NCBI RefSeq assembly: GCF_009727055.1
Contig: NC_052359.1
Location: 57,280,845-57,344,844, forward strand
From: Benincasa hispida
Lineage: Eukaryota; Streptophyta; Magnoliopsida; Cucurbitales; Cucurbitaceae
Length of the DNA stretch: 64,000 nucleotides
Direction of reading: 5' to 3'
Shown piece after piece: positions 12,050 to 24,420 of the stretch. The notes beneath the pieces are model-generated. The model had not been told where the DNA came from. It searched no databases and saw only the letters and a list, made by a program, of their open reading frames with translations. How positions within the stretch are numbered: position 1 is the first letter of the stretch; the number at the start of each line of letters is the position of its first letter. Both the position numbers and the translations under genes were made by a program.

Positions 12050-12067
12050 TCCCCGGCAACGAGACCA
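12050..12067 (-). other. Element D primer binding site (tRNA-Asp type)
   Basis: The minus strand reads TGGTCTCGTTGCCGGGGA, six bases from the LTR end at 12074. It matches the tRNA-Asp 3' end used by Athila elements (TGGCGCCGTTGCCGGGGA) at all but two or three positions. Confidence 0.85.
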
Positions 12068-12073
12068 TAAACT

Positions 12074-13975
12074 TGTAACGATAGAAATGGAATGTTGTGC
12101 TGTGTTATCGCTTATGCACACTACTGCTAAGTTAATCTCTTTATCTACTCTAACGCATGGCTTATGGATGAGAGGAATGATGTGCTAAATATGCGCTCAA
12201 GTACTTTGCGATAAAGAGAATTTTATGCGATACTACGTCTAAATATATGCGTTGTTAATGATATGCTCGTAGTATGCGATGGAGTAATGCAAGTCACAAG
12301 TTTCCTTGCGCTGAAACCAAGTATAATTTCAATGCAAGTTTCTCAAAATAATCCGAGGTCGAACATAGGGATTGTTTTCGTTAATGCGTTACTTTTGTGA
12401 TACATGCGACCAGTTTAACAATGAATAAAGAATTAGGTTTAAACAGGAATGTAAATTGTGATGAAATAAAACTGCGTTGATAAAACAAAATCCTAAACTA
12501 ATATGATACAAGATACAAGATACATGATACTGAGGTCGAGAACTGATTGTGAAGTTGTACAAAGATTCGATGTATGCGATCGAAAGTCTTTATGAATGAA
12601 TCAGAAAGAGAAAGAGCAAATAGTAAAAACAACCCAAGTTTGTCAATTGCGTTAAAGATGCAACTAGGTTTCCGCTTTCCCTTGGCGTACACCTCTCTAT
12701 TATCAGCAGCGTTCCCATATCTTTATGGTGAAATAGAGATAAACGTGATGAACGCAAGGTTGTTTCCATGTCTGGAAATACTTCTCGTTTTAGTTAATGC
12801 ATTCTTCCAACATTCTCTCGATAGGCGGAATAACATCTTCACTTCTGCTTTCACAGGTGAAGATGCCATCGAGCATGCTTTAGCTAAACTTAATTATTTC
12901 CTTAACACAAATTAACTCACTCGCTTAATTTTTGCTAATTACCCAGGGAATTAGGAAAACATCATGGAGAAAATGGGTTATAGATGAACGGAAAGAGACA
13001 GAGAGATGACAATGGTAATTATCATAATGTTTAATTCTAGAATTAAGCGTTCGATACATGGTGTGAATGAAAGATTAAGGAAGATGAATACAAATGAACT
13101 AGAGATTAGAAACAAATACAGAAGGAGTGTCAACATCTTGACATAGATCCTGAGCGTAGATTGTGCTTGCCGGTGTGTGGAAGTAATAGAGAGGAAAGCT
13201 TCCCTCTCAAGCTTGCTTTCCTGGTAGAATTGACCTTCGCACCGAGCTTTAGCTATGGAAATTGGAAGGATTCTCTGCTTGGAGACTCACCTCTCGGCCT
13301 TGTCTCGTGGTTCGCTCGAATCTACTCTGTAAGTCGCTTCAGACCAGTCTCTCTCTCAGAATCGGTATATGCATGTCTCTATGTATTCGTATATGTTTTT
13401 CAGTGAATTTGCAGAAGCTATTTATAGGCGAAGCTTGGCTCTTTGACTTTGTGGTCCCCACTGTATGGTTATGGTAGTTCCTAAAATGGCGGAGTGAATA
13501 TTCCTTCTGTTATGCAATCAATTCGTCAGAAATGCACAATTGAAAGTTGTACACTTGTCAGAATACTCCACAAATGCGTTGCTCTTTACATCTTCGATCA
13601 ATCGCCGCATGCGGTGTTATTTTTTATTACCGCATGTGGTTGAAATTGCGTTGATCGCTAGAGCTCTTGATCGATTGTCGCATCGCCGTCATTGCGTTGG
13701 TCATTTCTTCGTTCTTGATTGATGGGCGCAATGCGACGAGATGCATTGGATATTTTATCTTTGAGCCATGAACGCATGCGGTGACTGATTTCCTATAAAC
13801 AGAAACTGAAACATTCTATTCTACCATCTCAATGGTGTTAGTGGGTGTATTGACGATATTTTATAATTTTCGCATTTCTTAGCCAATATCTATACTATCA
13901 ACGCAAAGTTTCTTTCTTTTTACCACAATATCTAAATAAAACAATATAAATAAGTTGTATTTCTAAAAGTTATCA
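12074..13975 (-). repeat. Element D 5' LTR
   Basis: This 1902-bp partner of the left LTR has the promoter TATA box at 13419-13426 in leftward orientation. It carries the block 13269-13340 missing from the left copy; since the relative K (49040-49110) also has it, the left LTR suffered a deletion. Confidence 0.92.
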
Positions 13976-13980
13976 TAAGA

Positions 13981-15140
13981 TACGCTTCCTGACCTAACTC
14001 ATTTTGGAGTTATGCAGTAGAGATTGCAACATATATCTTGAACTTTGTTCCCTCCAAGAGTGTTGCCAAAAAACCTTTGGGAGTTATGGAATGGTTGTAA
14101 AGCTAGTTTACATCATTTCTGTATCTGGGGTTGCCTAACACATGTACTTGAGGCTAATCCTTAGAAACTGGAAGCACGTTCGAGGTTATGCCTATTTGTA
14201 GGCTACCCCAAGGGAACGAGAGGAGGTTATTTTTATGATCCTAAAGAAAACAAAGTGTTTGTATCGACAAATGCTACTTTTCTTGAAGAGTATCATATAA
14301 GGGAGCATATATCTAGAAGCAAAATCGTGTTGAATGAGCTTTCCAAAAAAACTATTGAATCTTCAACAAAAGTTGTTGAAGAGCCTACTACCTCAACAAG
14401 AGTTGTTGAAGTAGGTTCATCTAGTAGGTTAAATCCACCTCAAGTGTTGAGGAAACCTCGACGTAGTGGGAGGGTTGCAAACCCACCTATTCGCTATATG
14501 AGTTAAACTAAAATCCTAGCTATGGTAGCTAATGGCGAGATTGCGGATCCACTGTCTTATAAGAAGGCAATGGAGGATGTTGATAAAGATGAATGGATCA
14601 AAGCTATGAATCTCAAAATGGAGTCTATGTACTTCAATTTAGTTTGGGATCTTGTAGATCAACCTGATGAGGTTAAACTTATAGGTTGCAAATGAATCGA
14701 CAAGAGGAAACATGGAGCTGTTGGGAAGGTGCAAACCTTTAAGGCTAGACTCGTGGCAAAGGGTTATACCAAGGTAGAAGGAGTCGACTATGAGGAAACT
14801 TTCTCGCCTGTTGCCATGTTGAAGTTTATTCGGATCCTCCTATCCATTGCCTCATATTATGACTATGAGATATGGTAAATGGATGTCAAGACTGTCTTTT
14901 TGAATGGCAATCTTGAGGAGACCATTTATATGGTACAACCCGAGGGATTCATAGTCCAAGGTTAAGAGTAAAAGGTTTGCTAGCTGAATCGGTCAATTTA
15001 TGGACTGAAACAGGTATCTCGATCTTGGAATATAAGATGTGATACTACGATCAAATCTTATGGCTTTGATTAGAACGTTAATGAGCCTTGTGTCTACAAG
15101 AAGATCCTCAACAGTTCAGTAGTTTTCCTACTGTTATATG
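13981..15140 (+). pseudogene. Element A: integrase C-terminus and reverse transcriptase N-part (broken)
   Basis: The frame resumes after D with YASxxNSFW-like residues, then LWNGC..SLHHFCIWGC, the copia integrase C-terminal motif RSRLCLFVGYPKGTRGGYF (about 14180-14235), a Ser/Thr-rich linker and RRSGRVANPP. The reverse transcriptase follows (YKKAMEDVDKDEW near 14560, [20 protein letters not shown] near 14730, MDVKTVFLNGNLEETIYMV near 14880). In-frame stops include 14504, 14694, 14875 and 14962. It ends at LYV, just before the catalytic YVDD, where element C begins at 15141. Confidence 0.9.
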
Positions 15141-17190
15141 TATTGAGGTTGATGTCCAAATCTCGTAGGATCCGATAGTTTGTAAACATTTGTATAAACG
15201 AGCAGTTTTGTGATATATAATATGAGATATTTTATTCACTTCAGTCTATGAAATATGAGATATTTTAGTTGTATTAACCACAAACCAATAAACTAAGATC
15301 CCTAATTATCGATGTAACTTAAGCATGTATGTGGAGACATACAAGTGGATTGTACTTTAAGTGATAACCTAAATGGTATGTAGTATATGGATAAAGGAGG
15401 GAAACCTTATCCTGGTGACACTACGAGTGTGGCTTGCTTTGTAGGTGTTACAAGTGCTATAAAGTGCTACAAATGGTTTGATCCTGATCATTCGTGTATT
15501 AGACATGTAAGCGGGGATACTTTATACAAAAGAGTTTGTATAAAGACTGAACCACGAAATTTTTAGTCTCTTTATATAATGTCGTTTATGACAGAGACTT
15601 TCATTTCACTAGGATGTCCATAAGTAATATAACCTTAATCCTAAGTGAGTTGTGAACTCCTGCCTATGAAGGCGGTCCTTTGATTTGCACGGGTGCGAGT
15701 GGCCAGATCACCGACTCAAACATACAACTTTGGGGATTCGTCTAATTGGGGAGCTGGGAACTTAGTTACACAAGACAAAATTCACTCCTTCCCTAAAATA
15801 GGGATAAGTAAATAAATTGCTCCCTTAAAGGCTGATTCCGAGACTTGAACAATGTGGCGCCACACCTTCTCTTGGCCCAAGAAGTGTTTCCTCATAGTGG
15901 GACTATGATGTAATGTTCATTAGAGGGATCAATGGTACTTAAGGAGTTAGATTTAACTATAGGGGAAAAATGGTAAATTGTCCCAGGTGTACTTATGACA
16001 ATTTGTGAAGGGCCATCGTACTATTAATTGGTTATATTTGATGGATATAGAAATATATCTGTAGTGCGAAGGGTGCAATTGTTGGTCTTTAGTGGAATGC
16101 CCGACAGTTAATGGATGGTGGATATCATGATTAAAGAGTTTAGTCAGCTATTCACGTACCATTGGAGCTTCAACTACAGGTCCATAAGGTCCCCTTCGTA
16201 CCTCAATGGATTCATGTTGAGAATCAGTTTTTGGGTTAGTTTGAAGTGTTCAAATTAACAAGAGAGAATTTGATTATATGTGATATAATTAAATTAGTTC
16301 AATCATATATGATATAATTGATTTAATATATTTGATACATTATTATTTTTTATTAGAAGAATGAATATAAATATGATTTATATTAAATGCCATAAAGGAG
16401 AAAAAGAACTATGGTTTATATGTTGCATATGATGTGATATTAAAACTATAGGTTATAAATATAATATGATAAATTAGTTATTATATTTATTTATAATAAA
16501 TTAATTATAAGATATTTGATTTTTGATTTTTTCTCCTAATAACCGACTTAGTGGGAAGTTTTAATCAGTTTTTGGTAACTGATGGATAAAATGAAAAGTG
16601 TTTCATTTTTCACTTCACGGCATAAAAAGCAAGTTATTCAGATAACTTGTCGAGAGAGAAAAGTAAACGATCGAATGAGTATCTTATACGATAGCTACTC
16701 ACTGCTAAACAATCGAGTACCCAAGTCTAAATGACAGACTTTTTCATTCTCCCACTTATTCGATCATCTACTCAATCGTCCAGTTCTTCCTTCTCTCTAC
16801 CAAATCCAAATAGAGCCCACACCTCCAGGATTCTCACACCGAGAATACCAAGGTAGCCTCATGGTTGTGTCGAGTTTCTGTTCGAGGGTCGAGTATTGAG
16901 TTTAACTCAACTGTGATCGAGTATTTTCCAGTTCATGTTGTTACTAGAATTGCTCGCGTTGCATTCGTGTTGTTGGACGCTTTGTTGTTAGATCGAGGAA
17001 ATACTAGAAGAAAAAGTTTTTCAAAGGTATGTTTACTCGATCTCTTGTTTGTTTTTACCTTTGTAGATTTTTGTAATTTACTCGTTATGCATAACTATTG
17101 TTGGTTGGCTGTAAATGTCTTGTTCTTTCACAATGGGGTTTCAAACGATTTGCTTCTACTCATTGGTTCTCTAATTTTAGAGTTCCATCA
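15141..17190 (+). repeat. Element C 5' LTR
   Basis: It begins TATTGAGGTTGATGTCC, the decayed form of TGTTGGGGTTGATGCCC seen at the 3' LTR (36201), and ends CCATCA before the primer site. Both changes at the start are G to A. The 2050-bp unit has AT-rich sequence at 16260-16530 and a small group of ACGATCG-type motifs at 16660-16765. I could not fix a TATA box; CATAAAAAG at about 16619 is a weak candidate. Confidence 0.88.
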
Positions 17191-17192
17191 AT

Positions 17193-17204
17193 TGGTATAA
17201 GAGT
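17193..17204 (+). other. Element C primer binding site (initiator tRNA-Met, decayed)
   Basis: TGGTATAAGAGT lies two bases after the LTR end. It matches TGGTATCAGAGC, the complement of the plant initiator tRNA-Met 3' end, except at two positions. Confidence 0.85.
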
Positions 17205-19756
17205 AAGGTTGTTCTGATATTCTAAATTCCATTGATGTATTGATTTACATTTACAGTCTTGGTGGGTTTTATGTCTACAATGCATTTAAGTGTTAGATGT
17301 AACTGTGGATGTGAATTGATGGATGTTTAGGGATGATTGGCTCTATTTTTTTAAAGCTTTCTTTACATTTCAAAGTTAATTTGTAAGGGCACCTGTGGTT
17401 TTAGGCATAATTAACTTGTTATCGAGTATGTATTCAAGTTTTTAGTGTGTGATTCGTTCATGATGAAGCTTGAACACATGAAGATGTTGTTCATTTCATG
17501 GAAGAAGACCAAAGGTTGGTTGCATCGTGTAGCCTAGGCTAAACGATTGTTTAGATTTGGCTAGGTGATCGTGTAGAAAAGTTCTACTCAATCGTGTAGC
17601 ATTTGCTAAACGATCACATAGCTGATTCTACACAATCGAGTAAAGAGTTTACTCGATCGTGTTGTGTTGGCTACTCGATTGCATGAACACTAAGGGTAAA
17701 CGATCGCTGAGTATGTGATACTCGACGCATGGTAGGCGCACACACTAAATGATTGAGTAGGCCAGCATGCTCATCGCATAGTCACTGGCTACTCGATCCT
17801 CAGTGTAAGATACTCGATGCTTACTCCTCGATCGTTTAGACGATCATGCTTCATCGCATAGTTGTCATCTACTCGATCATTTAGGCATGTATTACACGGT
17901 GTGCGTTGCTCGATCGCGTGGCCTTGTTACTTCATCGCATAGTCCAAAGGCATTCGATCCATGCTACACAATCGTTTATACTCGATCAACGTTACTCGAT
18001 GATCAAAAGGAGCTACTATACGATCAAGGAATAAGTCTTCACTTGGGCGGTTCAAGACTCGGTTTGCCTGTTTGAACCAATTGACTTGATGGCTTATGTA
18101 ACAGATAGTTTTATTTATGGTTTTTGGAGGCTAATTATTCCGGTCCATCAATTTTTGATGAATGTACATGTGATGTATGTTTAATTATATGTCATAAAGT
18201 ATGCCATATAGTTTTAAAACCCACCATAGGTTATGCATTTATTCATGCATCATCTTTATATTATAATAGTTATAATATAGTAGTTTGCATGATGAAATTA
18301 CATTAAAGCATGCTCATGCATCACATAATATAAGAATTATAATATATGCATGGATTAAGCATATCCATGCATCATCTTTATATTATAAGTGTTATAGTAT
18401 AAGGATGTATGAAAGTATGTATACTTAGGTCATTACGAGTTATATAAGAGTTATATATAGTAATGGATTAACATTGCATGAAACTTGACACTTAGGTTAA
18501 TTTATAAAAGTTATAAATACCTAGTATAGCTTAGCCATGTGGATGTTTTTAGTTGTTTCATTTTTTATAAGTGTTATAATTAATGAAATTAGAAATAAAA
18601 TCAGTAAGAAAGACATGCATGCATGCACACTTAGGCTTTAATCATGTTTTAAAAGAGTTTTAAAATTTGATTGAGATGGACCTAAGATCATGGTTCTAAT
18701 GAGATTAGAAACCTAAGTTTAATCTTTTAATTCGGTTTAATAGGATTCAATTGATTAATAAAAGATTAAATATGTACCAAATCTATCTATAAGGGATCTT
18801 TTGTCTAAGGCAGGTTCTAGCTAAGCTGGGGTATTTAAGCTGACGGAAACAAAAGACCCTTACTACCTAGAAATATGAATTAGATAGATTTGTTGCATGC
18901 ATGCAAATTTGATGATAATCTGTTAAAGTGTTTAATAAGACTTGATTCAAACTTGTTTAATTATATTATTATTAAAATAAGTGTTGTTTTTAGCAAATTA
19001 AATACACACAGTTAAAATCAGTAGCTGGATTTACTAAGTTAATGAATCCCTAGGTAGAACATTCAGTGGGAGGTACTTGGGGTATATGATACTTCACTTA
19101 AACCTCTACACGTTTCTCCCTAAAAGTTCACACCGTGAGATCTATCCTCGGCCTCGAGGCACCCTGGAAGTGTCCCCCTAAAGAATGGTGTTTGGGTAGG
19201 TCAATACCAAGGTGAATGGAGAGAATGCTCATAGTAAGTGAGAGTGGGACGTGTGACAACATATCCCATGATCTCTCTCATTAGGTTGGATAGCATTTTC
19301 GTGCATCACCTCTAGGCACTCTAGGAGTGTCCCCCTAAAGGATGGTTGTATTTGCACAACTCTTTATCTGATCTCCTGAAAAAGATAACATTGCTTTAGT
19401 CTCTTGTTCTAATATGCTTTTTCCTTACTGTGGGCGCATTAGGGCAGGGCTCTAGGGCCTAAAATGATGGGTTAGTCTTATGCGAAATTGTTAAGGTTGT
19501 TAACAAATTCTGAATCGAACAACGGTGACTGTTAGAGTCAGTTACAAGGAGTTGTTTCTGTCTAATGGTTGAGAATGTCTCATCCCAATGAAGGGGCACT
19601 TAATCACCTCATCGATGACTTTTATCCAGCCTCGTTGGGGCATCATTGCAAAATAGATGTCACTTAGGGTACAATAGAACTATTTCGCTAAAACCTAAAA
19701 GTGGTAATGCAAGTAGACTTATTAAGTTTGTTCTTGTTTTCAACAACTTTTAATTA
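17205..19756 (+). other. Element C leader, about 2.55 kb
   Basis: There is no coding frame that I trust. Bases 17540-18020 hold a loose array of ACGATCG/ACTCGATCG words with CATCGCATAG. Bases 18150-18560 hold several TTATAATAGTTATAATATAG-like repeats. Bases 19126-19380 hold the leader block shared with A, H and B. The leader is unusually long for a copia element. Confidence 0.75.
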
Positions 19757-20691
19757 ATGGCAACCGCTACTTTAGCTCTTTTAGCCGTCGACAAACTAAC
19801 TGGTGAAAACTACGCCAATTGGAAGAACACGATAAACAAAATATTTATCATCGGTGACCTTTGGTTCGTCCTAATGGAGGAGTGTCCTTCTATTCCACCA
19901 TAAAATGCCGCTCAAAATGTTTGAGAGGCTTATGAGAAATGGACACGGGTGAACGAGAAGGCCTGAGCCTATATCTTGGCCAGCCTGAATGATGTCTTGG
20001 CCAAGAAGCATGAGTCCATGGTCACTGCACGTGAGATTACAGAGTCCCTTAAGGGAATGTTCGGACAACCGTCTGTGCAGCTGAGGCATGAAGCTCTAAA
20101 GTTCACCTTCAACTCCAAAATGAAGGAGGGTACATCTGTTTGTGAACATGTTATGAACATGATGGTCCACTTCAATGTGGCAGAGATGAATGGGTCTTGC
20201 ATCGATGAGGCCAACCAGGTTAGCATTGTTCTGGAGACATTGCCAGAAAGCTTCCTCCATTTTGTTAGCAACGCTGTTTTGAACAGGGTTGATTATACCC
20301 TTACAACTTTTCTCAATGAGTTGCAGACATTCCAATCCTTGCTGAAAAGTAAGGAGAAGAAAGTTGGTGAAGCAAATGTTGCTTCATCATCCAGAAAGTT
20401 CCATAAAGGTTCAACCTCAGGAATTAAGTCTACACTTTCTTCTTCCGGCACCAGCAAGTGGAAGAAGAAGAAGGGTAGTAAAGGGGAAGGGAAGGCACAT
20501 GCTAACCCACCACCTGCCGCTCTACGGGATAGGTGACTAGCGTCGGTTGAAAAAGGAAAATGTTTCCATTGCAACCAGGATGGGCACTGGAAGCGAATCT
20601 ACCCTCGTTTTTTAATGGAGAAGAAGAAAGCCAAAAAAGGTAAATATGATTTATTTGTTTTGGAGACTTATTTAGTGGAGAATGATGATTC
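19757..20691 (+). pseudogene. Element C: copia gag and zinc knuckle (broken)
   Basis: The ATG at 19757 starts MATATLALLAVDKLTGENYA, the usual beginning of this gag family. UBN2-type capsid motifs follow: AYILASLNDVLAKKHESM, LKGMFGQPSVQLRHEALKF, VHFNVAEMNG and LNELQTFQSLLKSKEKKV. In-frame stops are at 19901 (TAA), 19922 (TGA) and 19964 (TGA), and another lies at 20536. The zinc knuckle begins at 20561 as C-x2-C-x4-H, but the final Cys is Tyr (IYP for NCP). The reading frame is cut at 20691 by element H, shortly before the protease site. Confidence 0.92.
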
Positions 20692-20972
20692 TGAAGGAAC
20701 TCTTATTCAAGAGTACCTACGAGCGGAAGTGGATCTTTCCAATTCATTGTGACAGAATTACCGCATATACATTCAGACATACTTTCATGATGCAAAAGGG
20801 ATCAAGAAATCATACCAGATGAAGATTTCTTCTTCACAACGAGTCTGACTGTCTACCTCAAACAGTCACCACTCGAACAAAAGGAATTGGAGAAGACAAC
20901 ACCACTTAGAGCCCTCAGTATTCTTGGAGTGAGAATCCAAAGTGTGGACTTTGTTTGGATTTGGTAGAGGGA

Positions 20973-21355
20973 AGGAGGAAAAACGATCGTACACAACGAT
21001 CAAAAAAGTGTGAGATGCGGTCGTCTATCACATAGACAATATGCTTGATCGTTTAGGTAAAGTATACGATGGTATAGTAAAAGTAAGCAATCGTCTCAAC
21101 GATCGTGTAGGAAAAGATAAACGATCGTCTATACAATCGTATAGGAAAAGTGTGAGCGGTCGTACAAAAAAATCGTGTAGTAAAAACTAAACGATCATCT
21201 ATACGATCGTTTAGTAAATATCGAGAGCTAAACGATCACTTAGTAAAAAGGTAAACGATTGTTTAGATAATAACGCGCTATGGTGTAATTGGTATGCGAT
21301 CGCTTAGCAATATCGTATATGTAAGCGATCGTGCAGTCCTATCGTAAGCGATGAG
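20973..21355. repeat. Phased ACGATCG array in H 3' LTR
   Basis: Cores of ACGATCG or one-base variants fall at about 21088, 21100, 21122, 21134, 21157, 21170, 21192 and 21204. The spacing alternates 12-13 and 22-23 bp, giving a unit of 34-35 bp. The best-preserved half is the 16-base perfect palindrome CTAAACGATCGTTTAG. Outside these positions the cores continue less regularly. Confidence 0.88.
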
Positions 21356-21405
21356 ACTATCTTTTTCACAATACCCGCGCACACCAAGATCAACATACCG
21401 TCTGC

Positions 21406-21413
21406 TATTTATA
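21406..21413 (-). promoter_or_regulatory. TATA box of H 3' LTR
   Basis: TATAAATA on the minus strand, in the context CATTATAAATAGC. The same context recurs at 29856-29863 and 59581-59588. Confidence 0.75.
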
Positions 21414-22772
21414 ATGCACTTATCCGTTATTTTAAACGAAGAGGCGCCTTCCCATTTCCTTTATAGCCATCCAATTAGTGTGATCTTATCACATTCATAA
21501 CTTATAAATTAATATCAAATATTAATTATAATATTTTTTCCTCTACTAGATATAAATCATATTTATATCCAATTTCCTCCAAATTAATGTATCTCATATA
21601 TAAAGTTAATTGTATCATATTTAATTAACTCGTTCAATTATATCATATATAATCGAACTCCCTCTTGTCAATTTGAACATTTCAAATTGACCCAAAAACT
21701 GACTCTCAACTTGTATCCAAGCTACCAAGGGGACCTTATGAACCTATGGCTCGAAGCTCCAACGGTGTGTGAATAGCTGACTAAACTCTTTAGTCAGATA
21801 TCTACCATTCGTTAACTACCAGGCATTCCACTAAAGATTGACAATTGAATTCTTTTTGCCATAGATATATTTCTATGTCCATTGGATATAACCAATCATG
21901 AATACGATGACCCTTCATAGATGCTCGTAAGTACAACTAGTCCAAATTACCATTTTGTCCCTATAGTTACATATCACTCCCTAAGTACCACTGATTTCTC
22001 TAATGAACAATACAACATAGTCCAACTATGTGTGAACACCTTTCAGGCCAAGAGAAGGTGTGTGGCGCCACATCGTTCAAGCCCCGGAATCAGCCCTTAA
22101 GGGAGTTATTTATCTACTTACCCCTGCATTAGGGAATGAGTGAATTCCATCTTGTGTAGCTGAGTTCCCAACTCCTAAATCAGACGAATCCCCAAAATGG
22201 TAGGTTTGAGTCAGTGTTCTGGCCACTCGCACCCATGCAAATCAAAGGACCGCCCTCAATAGCAAGAGTTCCCAACTCACTCAGGATTGAGGTCATGTTA
22301 CCTATGATCATATTAGTGAAGTGAAGTCTCAGTTATGAACGATGTTATATAACGAGACGTTAACACTTCGTGGTCAGGTCTTATACAAACTCTTTGTATA
22401 GGATGCCTCCGCTCGCATGTCCCCTACATGAATGATCAGGATTGGATCATCTGTGACAAGTCACAACACTTGTGACGATTCCACAAACGGGCCGCATCCG
22501 TAGCGTTATCAGGATAAGGTTTCCCTCCTATATCCATATACTACAAACCATTTTGGTTATCACTCAAGACACGATCCACTTTTATGTCACCACATACATG
22601 CTTGAGTCATAGACAGATAACCAAGGATTTTATGTTTATTGGTTTGCGGTAAAATCTAAATTTGCAAAGTCAAGTAGTGAAGTAAATATCATTTATATTA
22701 TATATCACAAGTGTTCATACAAAGTTGTTTACAAACTACTGGACACGAGACTTTAGGGCATAAACCCCAACA

Positions 22773-22790
22773 ATCTCCTACTTGTCCTAA
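22773..22790 (-). other. Element H polypurine tract
   Basis: The minus strand reads GGACAAGTAGGAGAT immediately before the LTR start TGTTGGGG. Elements C and B have AAGTGGGAGAT at the same place. Confidence 0.85.
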
Positions 22791-22895
22791 AGTGAAGTAG
22801 GGAGTACAAGTAAACAGACAAAAAATAATAAACTAGGGCATAAAAACCCAGTGCAACCAAATCTCTCACTTGTCCTAGTCCAGCCGTGGGCGGTC

Positions 22896-23560
22896 CTATA
22901 GACCCATGCTCTGAAGGTGACCCTCAAACACTATAGCTCTGAAAGCCTTCGTAAATGGATCAGCAACGTTTTGCTCCGAGGCGATCTTCGTGACGATCAC
23001 GTCTCCTCGATGCACTATCTCGCGGATCAGATGATACTTTTGCTCTATGTGTTTGTCGTGCCTATGACTCCTGGGCTCCTTGGAGTTCGCCACAGTACCA
23101 CTATTGTCACAATAGAGGGTGATGGGCCTAGACATATCTAGAATAACTTCCAGCTTAGTCAAGAACTTTCTGAGCCAGACGACCTCTTTAGCAGCTTCAC
23201 AAGCCGCTACGTACTCAGCCTCCATCGTGGAGTCGGCGATGCACTCGTGCTTAATGCTCCCCCACACTACAGCTCCTCCATTAAGAGTAAATACTAACCC
23301 TGAAGTGGACTTTCGAGAGTCCTTATTAGTCTGAAAGTCAGAAGATAGTAAGGATCAATCCCAAGACTCATACACGAGCATGTAGTCCCTCGTTTCCGAA
23401 GATACTTGAGGATGTTCTTAACTGCGGTCAAATGACCCTGACCTAGGTTAGATTGATACCTACTGACTATTCTACAGCATAGCAGATGTCTTGGCCTAGC
23501 GAGAGCATCGCATACATTAAACTGCCAACAGCAGATGCATATGGGACCCGTCTCATGTCC
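22896..23560 (-). pseudogene. Element H: RNase H
   Basis: This is the copia RNase H that degrades RNA in the RNA-DNA hybrid. The clean frame 23267-22896 contains [20 protein letters not shown] (with the catalytic Glu), [15 protein letters not shown] (catalytic Asp), [18 protein letters not shown] and [10 protein letters not shown], ending with QSMGL at the normal C-terminus. The part toward 23560 encodes TGS-type and YASAVGSLMYAM-like residues, with frameshifts near 23300 and 23480. Confidence 0.9.
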
Positions 23561-24420
23561 TCAACCTCTTGAGGCGTCTTAGGATATATGTCCTTAAACA
23601 AAGTGACTCCATGCCTGAATGGTAGTAGGCCCTTTTGGAGTTTTGCATCGAGTACTTGAGCAAGATTTTGTCAATATACGATGCTTGAGACAGTGGTAAG
23701 ACTTTGTTCTTACGATCCCGACAGATCTGTATACCCAAAACAAACTGAGCCTCTCCCAAATCTTTCATTTGGAATTGGGTCACTAGCCAATTCTTAACTG
23801 TAGTCAGTAGACCTACATCATTCCCAATGAGTAATATATCTTCTACATACAATACTAAGAAAGCTACTGAACTGTTGACTATTTTCTTGTAAACACAATG
23901 TTCATCAACGTTTTGGTCAAAGTCATATGATTTGATCGCAACATCAAACTAAATATTCCAAGATCGAGATCCTGCTTCAGCTCATAAATGGATCGATTCA
24001 ATTTTCAAACTTTTTGCTCTTGACCTTGGGCAATGAATCCTTCGGGTTGCACCATGTAAATGGTCTCCTTAAGATTGCCATTCAGAAAAGTCGTCTTGAT
24101 GTCCATTTGCCAAATCTCATAATCATAATAAGCTGCAATGGATAGGAGGATGCGGATCGACTTTAACATGGCAACAGGTGAGAAAGTCTCCCCATAGTAG
24201 ACTCCCTCCACTTGGGTATAACCCTTTGCCACAAGTCGAGCCTTGAAGGTTTGCACCTTTCCATCCGCACCCCGTTTGCGCTTGTAGACCCATTCACAAC
24301 CTAGGTCTTACCCCACCAGGATGATCTACAAGATCCTATACCGAGTTAAAGTACATCGACTCCATCTCAAGATTCATGGCTTTAACCTATTCATCCCGAT
24401 CAACATCCTCCATTGCCCTT
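23553..24420 (-). pseudogene. Element H: reverse transcriptase
   Basis: Two main frames, 24256-24005 and 23852-23553, carry the copia reverse transcriptase: [37 protein letters not shown], then MYVEDILLIGNDVGLLTTV, where Glu replaces the first Asp of the catalytic YVDD. A run of stops or shifts lies between 24005 and 23852 around the SIYGLKQ region. The active-site change alone should abolish polymerisation. Confidence 0.9.

Larger units (their letters stand above)
4988..13975 (-). mobile_element. Element D: complete Athila-like non-autonomous LTR element (8988 bp)
   Basis: The two LTRs (4988-6820 and 12074-13975) both have TG...CA ends. They flank an internal region with a tRNA-Asp-type primer site on the right and a polypurine tract on the left, so the element is transcribed leftward. 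Flanks are TAAGT (4983-4987) and TAAGA (13976-13980), a 5-bp duplication with one later change. The host integrase frame of element A resumes at 13981. I find no reverse transcriptase, RNase H or integrase inside; the only coding remnant is a charged, proline-rich protein with a plant-transposon-protein domain (8005-10738). It would depend on an autonomous Athila relative. Confidence 0.9.
20692..22772 (-). repeat. Element H 3' LTR (complete, 2081 bp)
   Basis: On the minus strand it begins TGTTGGGGTTTATGCCC and ends GAGTTCCTTCA. A leftward TATA box lies at 21406-21413 (TATTTATA on this strand), so bases from about 21380 leftward are transcribed R-U5. The phased ACGATCG array occupies this transcribed part. 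Confidence 0.93.

Noticed and set aside
16865..17200. 111-codon plus-strand ORF in the C 5' LTR
   Set aside because: It lies wholly in the transcribed end of an LTR, runs to the primer site, and has no counterpart in the other LTRs.
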